Assembly: GCA_000285855.2 (NCBI GenBank)
Contig: HE978651.1
Coordinates: 258,708 to 322,707 of the forward strand
Source of the DNA: Ruminococcus sp. JC304
GTDB taxonomy: Bacteria; Bacillota; Clostridia; Lachnospirales; Lachnospiraceae
DNA: 64,000 nt
Direction: 5' to 3'
Both the position numbers and the translations under genes were made by a program. This document shows positions 9,329-17,504 of the stretch, one piece after another (the stretch's first letter is position 1; each line of letters starts with the position of its first letter). The notes under the pieces are model-generated. The model was not told the origin of the DNA, ran no database searches, and saw nothing but the letters and a program-made list of their open reading frames with translations.

Positions 9329-9411
9329 AGGGCTGGACAAATCAAAAGTCCGGCCCTATAATAAAACTCACCAGAGATCTTCTGGTAATCATATCCGCCG
9401 GTTCGGCGGGA
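9329..9411 (+). terminator. Terminator region of the glycosidase operon (two stem-loops)
   Basis: AGGGCTGGAC (9329-9338) pairs with GTCCGGCCCT (9348-9357) with one G-U pair, and an A/T-rich run lies on both sides, so it may work in both directions. A second GC-rich hairpin, CCGCCG-GTT-CGGCGG, follows at 9396-9410. The rest of the gap to 9519 shows no clear promoter or riboswitch to my eye. Confidence 0.75.
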
Positions 9412-9519
9412 AATTCCTATTTTTAATTTAAAATACAAAAGAGAAAACGGGCATAGGTTATTTTATGTCTTTAAAGGGAAAATAGCGCATATTTACAGGA
9501 TATGTGAAAAAGCGAGGTG

Positions 9520-10035
9520 ATGCTGAATGATTTTAGTTACCTTTTTCCCGTAGTGATTGCCGGTACCGCAATGATCATGGATTTTCGGACGGCAAAGGTT
9601 GATAATGGATGGATCCTGTTCTCTATGTTTGTGGGATTTGTTCTTTGCTTTCGGGAAAGAGGAATTTCGGGAATCCGTTTTTTCCTTATGGGAAGCGGAG
9701 CTCCGTTGTTTCTGGCCTTTCTGTTTGTTTTTGGAATGCTGGGAGCTGGTGATATCAAACTTTTCTGTGCACTGGGAAGCGTGATGGGTTTTTCTGAAAT
9801 TCTGAAGTGTATCTGTATTTCTTTTATGATCGGAGCCTGCATTTCATTGGCTATTCTGATTTCTGAGCACAATTTCTGTGAAAGAATCCGATATTTTATA
9901 AGCTATCTTGAGAATACTGTAAAAAATAAGCAAATTCTTTCCTATGGAAAAAAAGATATTTCACTTCCTGAAAATTTTCATTTTACGGTTCCCATATTTT
10001 TAAGTGTTTTGTTGTATGCAGGAGGAATCTATTGA
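9520..10035 (+). CDS. A24 prepilin peptidase (TadV/CpaA-like)
   Basis: 171 residues, polytopic membrane aspartic protease that trims the leader from Flp-type prepilins. The two expected catalytic Asp motifs are present: MDFRTAKVDNGWI near residue 21-33, and GAGDIKLF near residue 75. ATG 9520 is used; GTG 9517 is an in-frame alternative, and the GAGG site is close to both. First gene of the Tad pilus operon, overlapping the next gene by 4 bases. A second A24 peptidase lies later in the same operon. Confidence 0.85.
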   Translation: MLNDFSYLFPVVIAGTAMIMDFRTAKVDNGWILFSMFVGFVLCFRERGISGIRFFLMGSGAPLFLAFLFVFGMLGAGDIKLFCALGSVMGFSEILKCICISFMIGACISLAILISEHNFCERIRYFISYLENTVKNKQILSYGKKDISLPENFHFTVPIFLSVLLYAGGIY

Positions 10036-11042
10036 AGAAGAATATATTCGCAGTCTGTGACCTGGAGGTAGACTATGCCCTGAATTTCATGGACTATCTG
10101 AATCAGAAGAAGAATATTCCTTTTGAGATTCAGGCTTTTACAGCAGTAGAGAACCTGATCTCCTATGGAAAAAAAACACATATAGAGTTGCTGTTGATTT
10201 CCGGACGGGCTATGTGCCGGGAGGTTCGGGAATTAGATATCGGGAAAATCATTATACTTTCGGAGGGAGTACATCCTCCGGAGCTGGATCAATATCCCAG
10301 TGTATATAAATATCAGTCTTCTTCAGATGTGATACGTGAAGTGATGGAATGCTATGGAGCAGAAAAGAAAACAACACCTCAGTATAGGGTTTTAAAAAAG
10401 ACCACAGAAATACTGGGAGTGTTTTCACCTCTGGGACGCTGCCTGAAAACCTCCTTTGCACTGACGCTTGGACAGATACTGGCAAAAGATAAGGCAGTTC
10501 TATATCTGAATATGGAAGAATATTCAGGGTTTGAAGAGCTGCTGGGAAAAGGATTTGCTCATAATCTGAGCGATCTTCTTTATTATGTCAGACAGGATAA
10601 TCAGAATCTGCTTCACAAGATGAACAGTATGGTACAGACCATAGGCAATCTGGATTACATTCCCCCTGTGCAGATGCCGGCAGACATCAGGGGAACAGCC
10701 TGGCAGGACTGGGAGCAGCTGATTCAGATGATCACCACGGAAAGCTCTTATGAGGTGGTCGTACTGGATATGGGAAGTGGAATTGATGATAATTTTCAGC
10801 TTCTTGACCTGTGTAGAAGGATTTATATGCCTGTACTGTCTGATGCTGTCTCAATGTGCAAGATCGCGCAGTTTGAGAATCTGGTACGTATCTGGGATTT
10901 TCCGCAGATCCTGGAAAAGACAGTGAAAATAAAACCGCCCTTTCATATGGCTACAGCACCCTCTCCCAACTATATGGAACAGCTGATGTGGAGTGAGCTG
11001 GGAGATTATGTCAGGGAGATATTGAGAAAGGAAAGAGAATGA
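10032..11042 (+). CDS. CpaE/TadZ-like pilus assembly protein
   Basis: 336 residues. The N-terminal 115 residues look like a receiver-like domain, and the rest resembles the MinD/ParA fold used by CpaE/TadZ to place Tad pili at cell sites (VLGVFSPLGR...SFALTLGQILA near residue 130-155, then VVVLDMGSGIDDN near 235). The usual deviant Walker A lysines are not obvious (SPLGRCLKTS), so ATP binding may be weak or lost. Start is TTG 10032, overlapping the previous stop (TTGA), supported by AGGAGG 7 bases upstream. The next gene overlaps by 4 bases. Confidence 0.75.
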   Translation: MKKNIFAVCDLEVDYALNFMDYLNQKKNIPFEIQAFTAVENLISYGKKTHIELLLISGRAMCREVRELDIGKIIILSEGVHPPELDQYPSVYKYQSSSDVIREVMECYGAEKKTTPQYRVLKKTTEILGVFSPLGRCLKTSFALTLGQILAKDKAVLYLNMEEYSGFEELLGKGFAHNLSDLLYYVRQDNQNLLHKMNSMVQTIGNLDYIPPVQMPADIRGTAWQDWEQLIQMITTESSYEVVVLDMGSGIDDNFQLLDLCRRIYMPVLSDAVSMCKIAQFENLVRIWDFPQILEKTVKIKPPFHMATAPSPNYMEQLMWSELGDYVREILRKERE

Positions 11043-12229
11043 GCAGAGAAATATTTGGAAGGCTGCGGCAGATGCTGATGGAGCAGCTGGATCTTTCCAG
11101 AGAACTGTCAGATAAGGAAATCCTGGATGTGATCGATGAACTGATCCTGAATCAGACAGAAGGCATGAGGCTTGCATTAAAGGAGAAGGTGCGGCTGCGG
11201 CAGGAACTGTTTTATTCTGTCCGCAAGCTGGATGTATTGCAGGAATTGGTGGACGATGAAACTGTGACAGAGATTATGGTAAATGGCCCGGATACGATTT
11301 TTGTGGAGCGGGCGGGAAAACTGATGAAATGGCACAAAAGTTTTACCTCCAGAGAAAAACTGGAGGACGTAATCCAGCAGATTGTTGGCAAGTGTAACAG
11401 AGTAGTAAATGAATCTATGCCTATTGTGGATGCCAGACTGGAGAATGGTTCCAGAGTTAACGCAGTCATCTATCCGGTGGCATTAAACGGACCAATCCTG
11501 ACGATCCGGCGTTTTCCGGAGCATCCTATTACCATGGAGAAGCTGACCAGTCTGGGCAGTATTACTCCGGAATGTGCCGGATTTCTGCAAAAGCTGGTGC
11601 AGGCAAGATATTCCATGGTTATCGGCGGAGGTACAGGAAGCGGTAAAACTACTTTCCTGGCAGCTTTGTCGGAATATATTCCCCGAGATGAAAGAATCAT
11701 TACCATAGAAGACAATGCAGAGCTTCGTATCAGGGGAATTGACAATTTAGTACGGCTGGAAGCCAAAATGGCCAATATGGCAGGGGCAGCATCCGTAACT
11801 ATCCGTGATCTGATCCGGTCGGCATTGAGAATGCGCCCGGACAGGATCATTGTGGGTGAGGTGAGGGGAGGAGAGGCAATGGATATGCTTCAGGCACTGA
11901 ATACAGGGCATGAGGGCTCCCTTTCCACTGCCCATGCCAATAGCAGCCGTGACATGCTTTCACGATTGGAGACAATGGTTCTGATGGGTGTGGATCTTCC
12001 TCTGGAGGCAATCCGCAGACAGATTGCCTCAGGGGTAGATATCCTTGTACACCTGGGAAGAATGCGGGACAGATCGAGAAAGCTGTTGGAAGTAACAGAG
12101 GTCTGCGGTTTTGAAAAAGGAGAAATCCAGACAAGACCGCTGTACCAGTGGCAGGAGGGAAAAGGGCTGGTAAAAACAGCAGATCTTCTGCATATGGAAA
12201 AATTGGAAAGAGCGGGGATTGAACTATGA
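11039..12229 (+). CDS. cpaF: CpaF/TadA-type pilus assembly ATPase
   Basis: 396 residues, secretion ATPase of the VirB11/CpaF family that powers Flp pilus assembly. Walker A GGGTGSGKTT lies near residue 198; the Asp box (IITIEDNAEL), Walker B region (RPDRIIVGEVRGGEA) and His box (GHEGSLSTAHAN) follow in the family's order. The N-terminal domain begins with SRELSDKEILDVIDELI. It overlaps both neighbours by 4 bases (ATGA), indicating a tightly coupled operon. Confidence 0.95.
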   Translation: MSREIFGRLRQMLMEQLDLSRELSDKEILDVIDELILNQTEGMRLALKEKVRLRQELFYSVRKLDVLQELVDDETVTEIMVNGPDTIFVERAGKLMKWHKSFTSREKLEDVIQQIVGKCNRVVNESMPIVDARLENGSRVNAVIYPVALNGPILTIRRFPEHPITMEKLTSLGSITPECAGFLQKLVQARYSMVIGGGTGSGKTTFLAALSEYIPRDERIITIEDNAELRIRGIDNLVRLEAKMANMAGAASVTIRDLIRSALRMRPDRIIVGEVRGGEAMDMLQALNTGHEGSLSTAHANSSRDMLSRLETMVLMGVDLPLEAIRRQIASGVDILVHLGRMRDRSRKLLEVTEVCGFEKGEIQTRPLYQWQEGKGLVKTADLLHMEKLERAGIEL

Positions 12230-12999
12230 AAGGGAAAAGAAAAGAACAAAGCTATGCAAAGAAGGATTATGATCATTACCGTTTTTCATTAAAAGAGAGT
12301 GTGAAATATCTGGGACAGGCAGCTGCTTTATGTATGGCAGTAGATTATCTGTTTTACAGAAATGTATGGCTGCTTGTACTTATGGTACCAGTGAGTCTGT
12401 TTTATCTGAAATGGCAGCAGAGCCGATTGATCCGGGAGAGACGGAAAAGGCTGAATTATCAGTTTAAAGATGCACTGACATCTTTAAGTGTGGCAGTTCA
12501 TGCCGGATATTCTGTGGAAAGTGCGGTGAAAGCCTGTACCCGTGATCTGGAACGGCTTTATGGAAGAGGTGCAGATGTGGTAGAAGAGTTTCGCTATATT
12601 GAAAGCCAGCAGCATGTCAGTGTACCTCTGGAGGAATTGTTTCTGGATTTTGGAGAGCGGAGCCAGGTAGAAGATATTGAGAATTTTGCATCTGTTTTTT
12701 ACACAGCCAAGCGCACAGGCGGAGATATGAATCAGGTACTGCAAAAGGTGTCTAGGATGCTGGGAGACAAGATTGATGTAAAAAAAGAGATAGAAGCTAC
12801 TCTGGCTGCAAAGAAATCGGAACAGATGATCATGAGCCTGATGCCTGCGGGAATCATTGTATATCTTCAGATGACTTCCCCTGGTTTTTTAAGCGTTCTT
12901 TATGGAAATCCCTTTGGAATTGCCGCTATGAGTATCTGCCTGGTTATTTATGCTGCTGCATACTGGATGGGCAGAAAAATCGTGGATATTGAGGTGTAA
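12226..12999 (+). CDS. tadB: TadB-like inner-membrane pilus assembly protein (GspF family)
   Basis: 257 residues: two N-terminal membrane segments (about 30-60), a cytoplasmic T2SSF domain (DALTSLSVAVHAGYSVESAVKAC...), then two C-terminal membrane helices. With TadC it forms the membrane platform on which CpaF acts. It overlaps cpaF by 4 bases and shares one base with the next gene. Confidence 0.9.
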   Translation: MKGKRKEQSYAKKDYDHYRFSLKESVKYLGQAAALCMAVDYLFYRNVWLLVLMVPVSLFYLKWQQSRLIRERRKRLNYQFKDALTSLSVAVHAGYSVESAVKACTRDLERLYGRGADVVEEFRYIESQQHVSVPLEELFLDFGERSQVEDIENFASVFYTAKRTGGDMNQVLQKVSRMLGDKIDVKKEIEATLAAKKSEQMIMSLMPAGIIVYLQMTSPGFLSVLYGNPFGIAAMSICLVIYAAAYWMGRKIVDIEV

Positions 13000-14039
13000 T
13001 GACAGAGATGTGGGTACATATTGTTATATTTGTTATTATTCTGCTTCTGCTGCTGGGGTGGAGAATGAAGTGGATCCCTTCTTCCGGAATTGGCGGAAAA
13101 GAAGGAATCAGGTTATTCACAATGGTAGCTGTTGCAGGCAATCTTCTGGGGATGATGCTTACAGCCGGAAGCGGTGAACAGGTGTATTCACGGGGATATC
13201 GACTGGAAAAGGAGGATACGGGATCATATGAGAAGAAGTTTGTGGTATCCGTGGATGGAGAAAAGACAGGCACCCTGTATGTACAGATACCGGAGAAAGA
13301 GGTACAGGAACAGGAAGAACAGGAACAGACTCAGAAGCTGACGGCAAAGGAGCAGGAACAGAAGGACATCATGGAAGAAATTGCCCGTTACAATGAAGAA
13401 AAGGGAGATCCTGATTATTATTACCTGCCAGAGCAGTGGAATGGGAAAAAGCTTCAGTGGATAAGCCCTGCTGATACGTCCGGTAAAATGCTGACAGGAA
13501 TATTTCTGATCGCTGCTATGATAGTGCTTGTAATGAAAGGCAGAGAAGAACAGGTTCAGCTCCAGAAAAGACAGGAAGAACTTCTGATGGATTATCCGGG
13601 GCTGATCATGAAATTTACATTGCTGGTACAGGCGGGAATGACAGTCAGAAAAGCATTTCAGAAAATCGCCCTGGATTACGGAAGAAAGAAAAAATCTATA
13701 AAAAGGGCAGCTTATGAGGAAATCCGTGTAGTCTGTTATGAGATGGAAAGCGGTGTCTCCGAAGGAGAAGCTTATCGAAGATTTGGAGAAAGATGTGGAC
13801 AGGTAAAATATAAAACTCTGGCTACGCTGCTGATCCAGAATCTGCAGAAAGGAAGCCGTCAGATGGCAGATATGCTGGAACGGGAGTCTGTGGAAGCCTG
13901 GGAGGAACGTAAACGAAAGGCCAGGGTGCTGGGAGAGGCGGCTGCAACTAAGCTGTTGTTTCCTATGATGCTGATGTTGATTGTAGTAATGGCAATCGTG
14001 ATGATTCCGGCATTTCTTTCTTTTTATGGAGGTGCGTAG
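12999..14039 (+). CDS. tadC: TadC-like inner-membrane pilus assembly protein (GspF family)
   Basis: 346 residues. Two N-terminal membrane helices are followed by a Glu/Gln-rich extracytoplasmic or linker stretch (about residues 60-145), a third helix, then a T2SSF domain (YPGLIMKFTLLVQAGMTVRK, about 195-215) and a C-terminal helix. The long inserted charged stretch between helices is typical of Firmicutes TadC-like proteins. It begins with ATG sharing the last base of the tadB stop. Confidence 0.87.
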   Translation: MTEMWVHIVIFVIILLLLLGWRMKWIPSSGIGGKEGIRLFTMVAVAGNLLGMMLTAGSGEQVYSRGYRLEKEDTGSYEKKFVVSVDGEKTGTLYVQIPEKEVQEQEEQEQTQKLTAKEQEQKDIMEEIARYNEEKGDPDYYYLPEQWNGKKLQWISPADTSGKMLTGIFLIAAMIVLVMKGREEQVQLQKRQEELLMDYPGLIMKFTLLVQAGMTVRKAFQKIALDYGRKKKSIKRAAYEEIRVVCYEMESGVSEGEAYRRFGERCGQVKYKTLATLLIQNLQKGSRQMADMLERESVEAWEERKRKARVLGEAAATKLLFPMMLMLIVVMAIVMIPAFLSFYGGA

Positions 14040-14085
14040 GAATCAGAGGATGATGCCTGCAGAAAGACGGAGGAAGAGTAGAGAA

Positions 14086-14265
14086 ATGAAGAAACTGAAA
14101 GAATGGGTATGGGATTTTGTTAAGGAAGAGGATGCTGTGGGTGTAGTAGAGATTATACTCATACTGGTGGTGCTGATCGGACTTGTAATTATATTTAAAG
14201 AGCAGATCACAAATCTGGTAAACAGTCTTCTTTCCAAGATTGCGAAACAAAGTAATTCCATCTGA
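14086..14265 (+). CDS. Flp-type pilin (Flp1-like)
   Basis: 59 residues. A short basic N-terminus is followed by EEDAVGVVEIILILVVLIGLV: the conserved Glu five residues after the probable processing site and the hydrophobic helix are typical of Flp pilins, the structural subunit of Tad pili. I place the start at ATG 14086 (MKKLKEWVW), which gives the normal Flp1-like length; in-frame ATGs at 14050/14053 would lengthen the leader and have about as good an upstream GGAGG-like site. Lies between tadC and the DUF5702-like gene. Confidence 0.85.
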   Translation: MKKLKEWVWDFVKEEDAVGVVEIILILVVLIGLVIIFKEQITNLVNSLLSKIAKQSNSI

Positions 14266-14295
14266 TGTACAGCAAGGAGGAGGTGTATTTTCTGT

Positions 14296-15729
14296 ATGAG
14301 AAAAAAAGGAAGCGTTACCGTTTTTCTGACATTGATCCTCAGTCTGTTGTTGTCACTGATATGTGCAAGTATTGAGTCAGTACGCATGGCATCAGCCAGA
14401 ACCCAGATCCTTAATGGTATGGATATTGGATTATATTCGTTGTTTGGACAATATGATAAAGAGCTGCTGACAGATTATGATCTGTTTGCCCTGGATGGTT
14501 CCAGAGGAGGCGGGCAGCTGGATCTGGCTGCTGTCTGCGATGAACTGGAAGCTTATATGAATCCTGTCTTGAAGCAGAACAGTCAGAAGCTTACGCTATG
14601 TCAAAGCGGATTGACAGGATATCGGTTACTGACAGATCAGAACGGAGAAGCATTTTATCAGCAAATTGTAGGGTATATGCAGGAAACACTGGGAAGTCAG
14701 GGGATACAGCTCCTTCTTGGCAGAATGTCAGAAAGACAGGAAAAAACAGCTCAGGCAGATCAGTCTGCAAATCAAGCACAATCAAAAGGGTCTATTGATC
14801 GATATGATTCAGAGATGAATCAGGCATCTGAAAAAAGTCAGCAGGCGGCTGAAGAAGCGCAGGTTGTTCCACAGGCTCCACCTGCAAAAAATCCCATCAC
14901 TATTATGAAAAGAATTATGAAAAGGGGAGTCCTGGAATTAGTACTGCCAGGTGGAAATGGGCTGTCAACAAAGGAGATTGAGAAAGGAACTCTTGTTTCC
15001 GGGCGAGGTTTGCAGCAGGGTATGGAGATGCCGGATGGAATGACGGTTGAAAACAGTTATACTTCAGAAGTCCTTTTTCAGCAGTATCTTATGGAGCATT
15101 TGGGAAGCTATGCAGAGCCTTCTTCGGCCGGACTGGCATATCAGATGGAATATGTTTTCGGAGGAAAAAATAGTGACGAGGACAATCTGAAAGCAGTAGC
15201 ATCTAAATTATTATTTATCCGGGAGGGAGTGAATTTTGCATGTTTAATGGCAGATAATGTGAAAAGGTCAGAAGCTCAGGCGCTGGCAACAGCCATTGCG
15301 TCAGGATTTCTGGTTCCGCCGGCAGCTGTAATTATTGAGGCAGCCCTGATTTTATGCTGGGCCTTTGCAGAAAGTGTGCTGGATGTCAGGGAATTGTTTG
15401 CAGGGGGAAGGATTCCGCTGGTAAAATCCTCTGCAGACTGGCAGATTTCATTGGGAAATCTTCCTGATCTTATGGAAGGACTGGATTCTATGCGAAGAAA
15501 TGACGAAAAGGGAATGTCTTATAAAGATTATCTGCAGGTGCTGGTTTTGACAGTATCCAAAGAAAAAAAGGTAATGCGTGCTATGGATATGATCGAGAAT
15601 ACAATCCGGGAGAAAGGTAGAAAGAATTTCTGTATGGATTCCTGCATTGTGGCACTGGAAGCATTTGCTGATGTGAAAGCAAATAAAAAGAAAGATTTTC
15701 AGGTGATACGTCAATATTGTTATGAATAG
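14296..15729 (+). CDS. DUF5702-like Tad-locus exported protein
   Basis: 477 residues with a single N-terminal membrane helix (GSVTVFLTLILSLLLSLICASIESVR) resembling the processed segment of TadE/TadG pseudopilins. The family I recall as DUF5702 is found in Firmicutes Tad operons. A Gln/Ala/Ser-rich stretch lies at about 150-195, and a second hydrophobic segment (about 335-360). Its role is unknown; a minor pilin or assembly factor is an inference from the operon. GGAGGAGG precedes ATG 14296. Confidence 0.75.
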   Translation: MRKKGSVTVFLTLILSLLLSLICASIESVRMASARTQILNGMDIGLYSLFGQYDKELLTDYDLFALDGSRGGGQLDLAAVCDELEAYMNPVLKQNSQKLTLCQSGLTGYRLLTDQNGEAFYQQIVGYMQETLGSQGIQLLLGRMSERQEKTAQADQSANQAQSKGSIDRYDSEMNQASEKSQQAAEEAQVVPQAPPAKNPITIMKRIMKRGVLELVLPGGNGLSTKEIEKGTLVSGRGLQQGMEMPDGMTVENSYTSEVLFQQYLMEHLGSYAEPSSAGLAYQMEYVFGGKNSDEDNLKAVASKLLFIREGVNFACLMADNVKRSEAQALATAIASGFLVPPAAVIIEAALILCWAFAESVLDVRELFAGGRIPLVKSSADWQISLGNLPDLMEGLDSMRRNDEKGMSYKDYLQVLVLTVSKEKKVMRAMDMIENTIREKGRKNFCMDSCIVALEAFADVKANKKKDFQVIRQYCYE

Positions 15730-15748
15730 TGAAAAGAGGTGCAAAAAG

Positions 15749-16561
15749 GTGCTTTTACAGAAAGAAAAGAAGAAAAGAAGAAATAAACTAAGTATAAGAA
15801 ATGTTCTGAAAAAGGAAATAATCTATGAAAGGAGAAACCGCTCTCTAAGTTTTCGTACAAATCTGTTCTTTTTCCCCCCGAAAAAAAGATGTGAGCTTTC
15901 TGTAAAGGCATCTTTTTGCATCTCTGGCTGGCGGAGAGCCAGTCTGGCAGTTGAGACTGCATTTGTATTACCGCTGTTTTTTATGGGAATATTGACCATG
16001 ATCTGCTTTATGGATATCTATAAGGTGCAGACGGAGCATCTTAGTCAGTTATGTACAAAGGCGAAACAGGCTGGAATGTATGCATACCTTACAGGAGAAA
16101 GTGGTGCAGAGGATATTACTCTGCCGGATATTTACAGCTATGAGCCCTTTGGCGGTCTGGTTCCCCTGCCGAAAGTTGTAATTTACAATCATGTAAAAGT
16201 GCATGCCTGGACAGGAAGAATTTTTGAAGGGGACAGTGGAAATGAAAGTACACCGGAAAAAATGGTTTATATTACAGAATCCGGGAGTGTATATCATAAG
16301 GATCCCGGGTGTAGTTATCTGAATGTTTCGTTAAAACAGATTCCCGGTACTTCTGTTTTGGCTGCAAATAATCAGTATGGAGAACACTATACTGCCTGTG
16401 AGACCTGCAGTAGAAATCAAAAGCCTGCAGGTGTGGTCTTTGTTACAGAGCAGGGAAACCGTTATCATAACCTGGAGACCTGCAGTGGCTTAAAGCGTAC
16501 AGTCCGGATGGTGAAGGAAACGGAAACTTCAGGGATGAAATGCTGCAGCAGATGCGGCTGA
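15749..16561 (+). CDS. TadE/TadF-like pseudopilin with two Cys-rich C-terminal repeats
   Basis: 270 residues from GTG 15749, which has AAGAGG 9 bases upstream; ATG 15722, inside the previous gene, is an alternative without a site. A pseudopilin helix (SLAVETAFVLPLFFMGIL) follows an unusually long basic N-terminus of about 60 residues. The outer part ends in two copies of one unit, V-Y/F-x-T-x-x-G-x-x-YH followed by Cys residues: the first runs to ACETC, the second to KCCSRC. The unit resembles small Cys metal-binding tails seen on some secreted nucleases. Metal binding is an inference. Confidence 0.78.
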   Translation: MLLQKEKKKRRNKLSIRNVLKKEIIYERRNRSLSFRTNLFFFPPKKRCELSVKASFCISGWRRASLAVETAFVLPLFFMGILTMICFMDIYKVQTEHLSQLCTKAKQAGMYAYLTGESGAEDITLPDIYSYEPFGGLVPLPKVVIYNHVKVHAWTGRIFEGDSGNESTPEKMVYITESGSVYHKDPGCSYLNVSLKQIPGTSVLAANNQYGEHYTACETCSRNQKPAGVVFVTEQGNRYHNLETCSGLKRTVRMVKETETSGMKCCSRCG

Positions 16562-16647
16562 AACTAACAGACTGCAGAGACAGAGTTGAGAAGACGTAAG
16601 TTATATCTGAGAGAATAGTTATAAATGATGGGAGATGGGGCGGAATT

Positions 16648-17064
16648 ATGAGAGAGTTTTGCGTGCTGGTCTTTTTGGGCCTGAATTCCTGGATGGATAT
16701 TAAAAGAAGAGAAATATCACTGGTACTGGCTACTATGCTGGCGGCAACAGGAATGATCTGGACTGTATACAGGGGAACCGTTTCTATAGAACGGCTTCTG
16801 CCCATAATGACAGGTGTTTCTTTTCTTGGAATAAGTGTTATCACCAGAGGGGCTATGGGAATGGGAGACGGATGGATCTTGCTTGCTCTGGGCACAGTCC
16901 TGATGCCTGAAGAATTTTTTTCCATGCTGTTTGCAGCTATGCTGATCAGCGCGGCATGGGCAGGCATTCTGTTATGGTTGTTTCGTAAAAAAGGAAATAC
17001 AGAAATTCCATTTGTACCCTTTCTGATGCTGGGATATCTGGGAAAATTGTTTTTGTGGAGGTAG
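16648..17064 (+). CDS. Second A24 prepilin peptidase of the Tad operon
   Basis: 138 residues, four or so membrane helices. The two Asp motifs of A24 peptidases are present: SWMDIKRREI (about residue 15-24) and GAMGMGDGWIL (about 70-80). It is shorter than the first peptidase of this operon and differs in sequence. It may serve the TadE-like pseudopilins while the first one serves Flp, or be a duplicate. GATGGGGCGG precedes the ATG. Confidence 0.82.
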   Translation: MREFCVLVFLGLNSWMDIKRREISLVLATMLAATGMIWTVYRGTVSIERLLPIMTGVSFLGISVITRGAMGMGDGWILLALGTVLMPEEFFSMLFAAMLISAAWAGILLWLFRKKGNTEIPFVPFLMLGYLGKLFLWR

Positions 17065-17068
17065 GAAT

Positions 17069-17503
17069 ATGGTGGAAAAGATAAAAAAGGGAAGTTTTAC
17101 AGTGGAAGCTGCATGCGTTATGCCCTTAATTCTGCTGGTACTTTTTGGCACGATTTATCTGAGTTTTTTTGTCCATAATAGAGCATGGCTTACAGCGGCT
17201 GCCTATGAGTCTGCATTGAGCGGGAGCATGGAAGGAAATAAGAAAAACGGACAGGTATATGAGACTGCCAGAATGTGTAGCGAGAAATTGGGAAGTACCG
17301 GATTTTTCGGAGCGGAAGACCTGACAACTCAGACCAATGTGGGAAAGGAAGTACAGGTTACTTATGATCTGGATACAATATCTGTTTATGGAGGGCTGAA
17401 CTGGCATATGAGAACAGAGGGCAAAGCCAAAATCATAGATCCTGTAAGTCATATCCGCAAGATCAGAGCTGCAAAAGCAGTGTTTGAAGGAACGGGGGAG
17501 TAG
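17069..17503 (+). CDS. TadE-like minor pseudopilin
   Basis: 144 residues. The N-terminus GSFTVEAACVMPLILLVLFGTIYL is a standard TadE segment: a Glu five residues after the Gly-Ser processing point and one hydrophobic helix. The rest is a small extracellular domain. Good GGAGG site; 4 bases after the second peptidase. Expected to be processed by one of the two peptidases and built into, or used to initiate, the Flp pilus. Confidence 0.88.
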   Translation: MVEKIKKGSFTVEAACVMPLILLVLFGTIYLSFFVHNRAWLTAAAYESALSGSMEGNKKNGQVYETARMCSEKLGSTGFFGAEDLTTQTNVGKEVQVTYDLDTISVYGGLNWHMRTEGKAKIIDPVSHIRKIRAAKAVFEGTGE

Positions 17504-17504
17504 G

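Noticed and set aside
9412-9519. Cyclic di-GMP riboswitch ahead of the Tad operon
   Set aside because: None of the conserved GEMM segments could be found.
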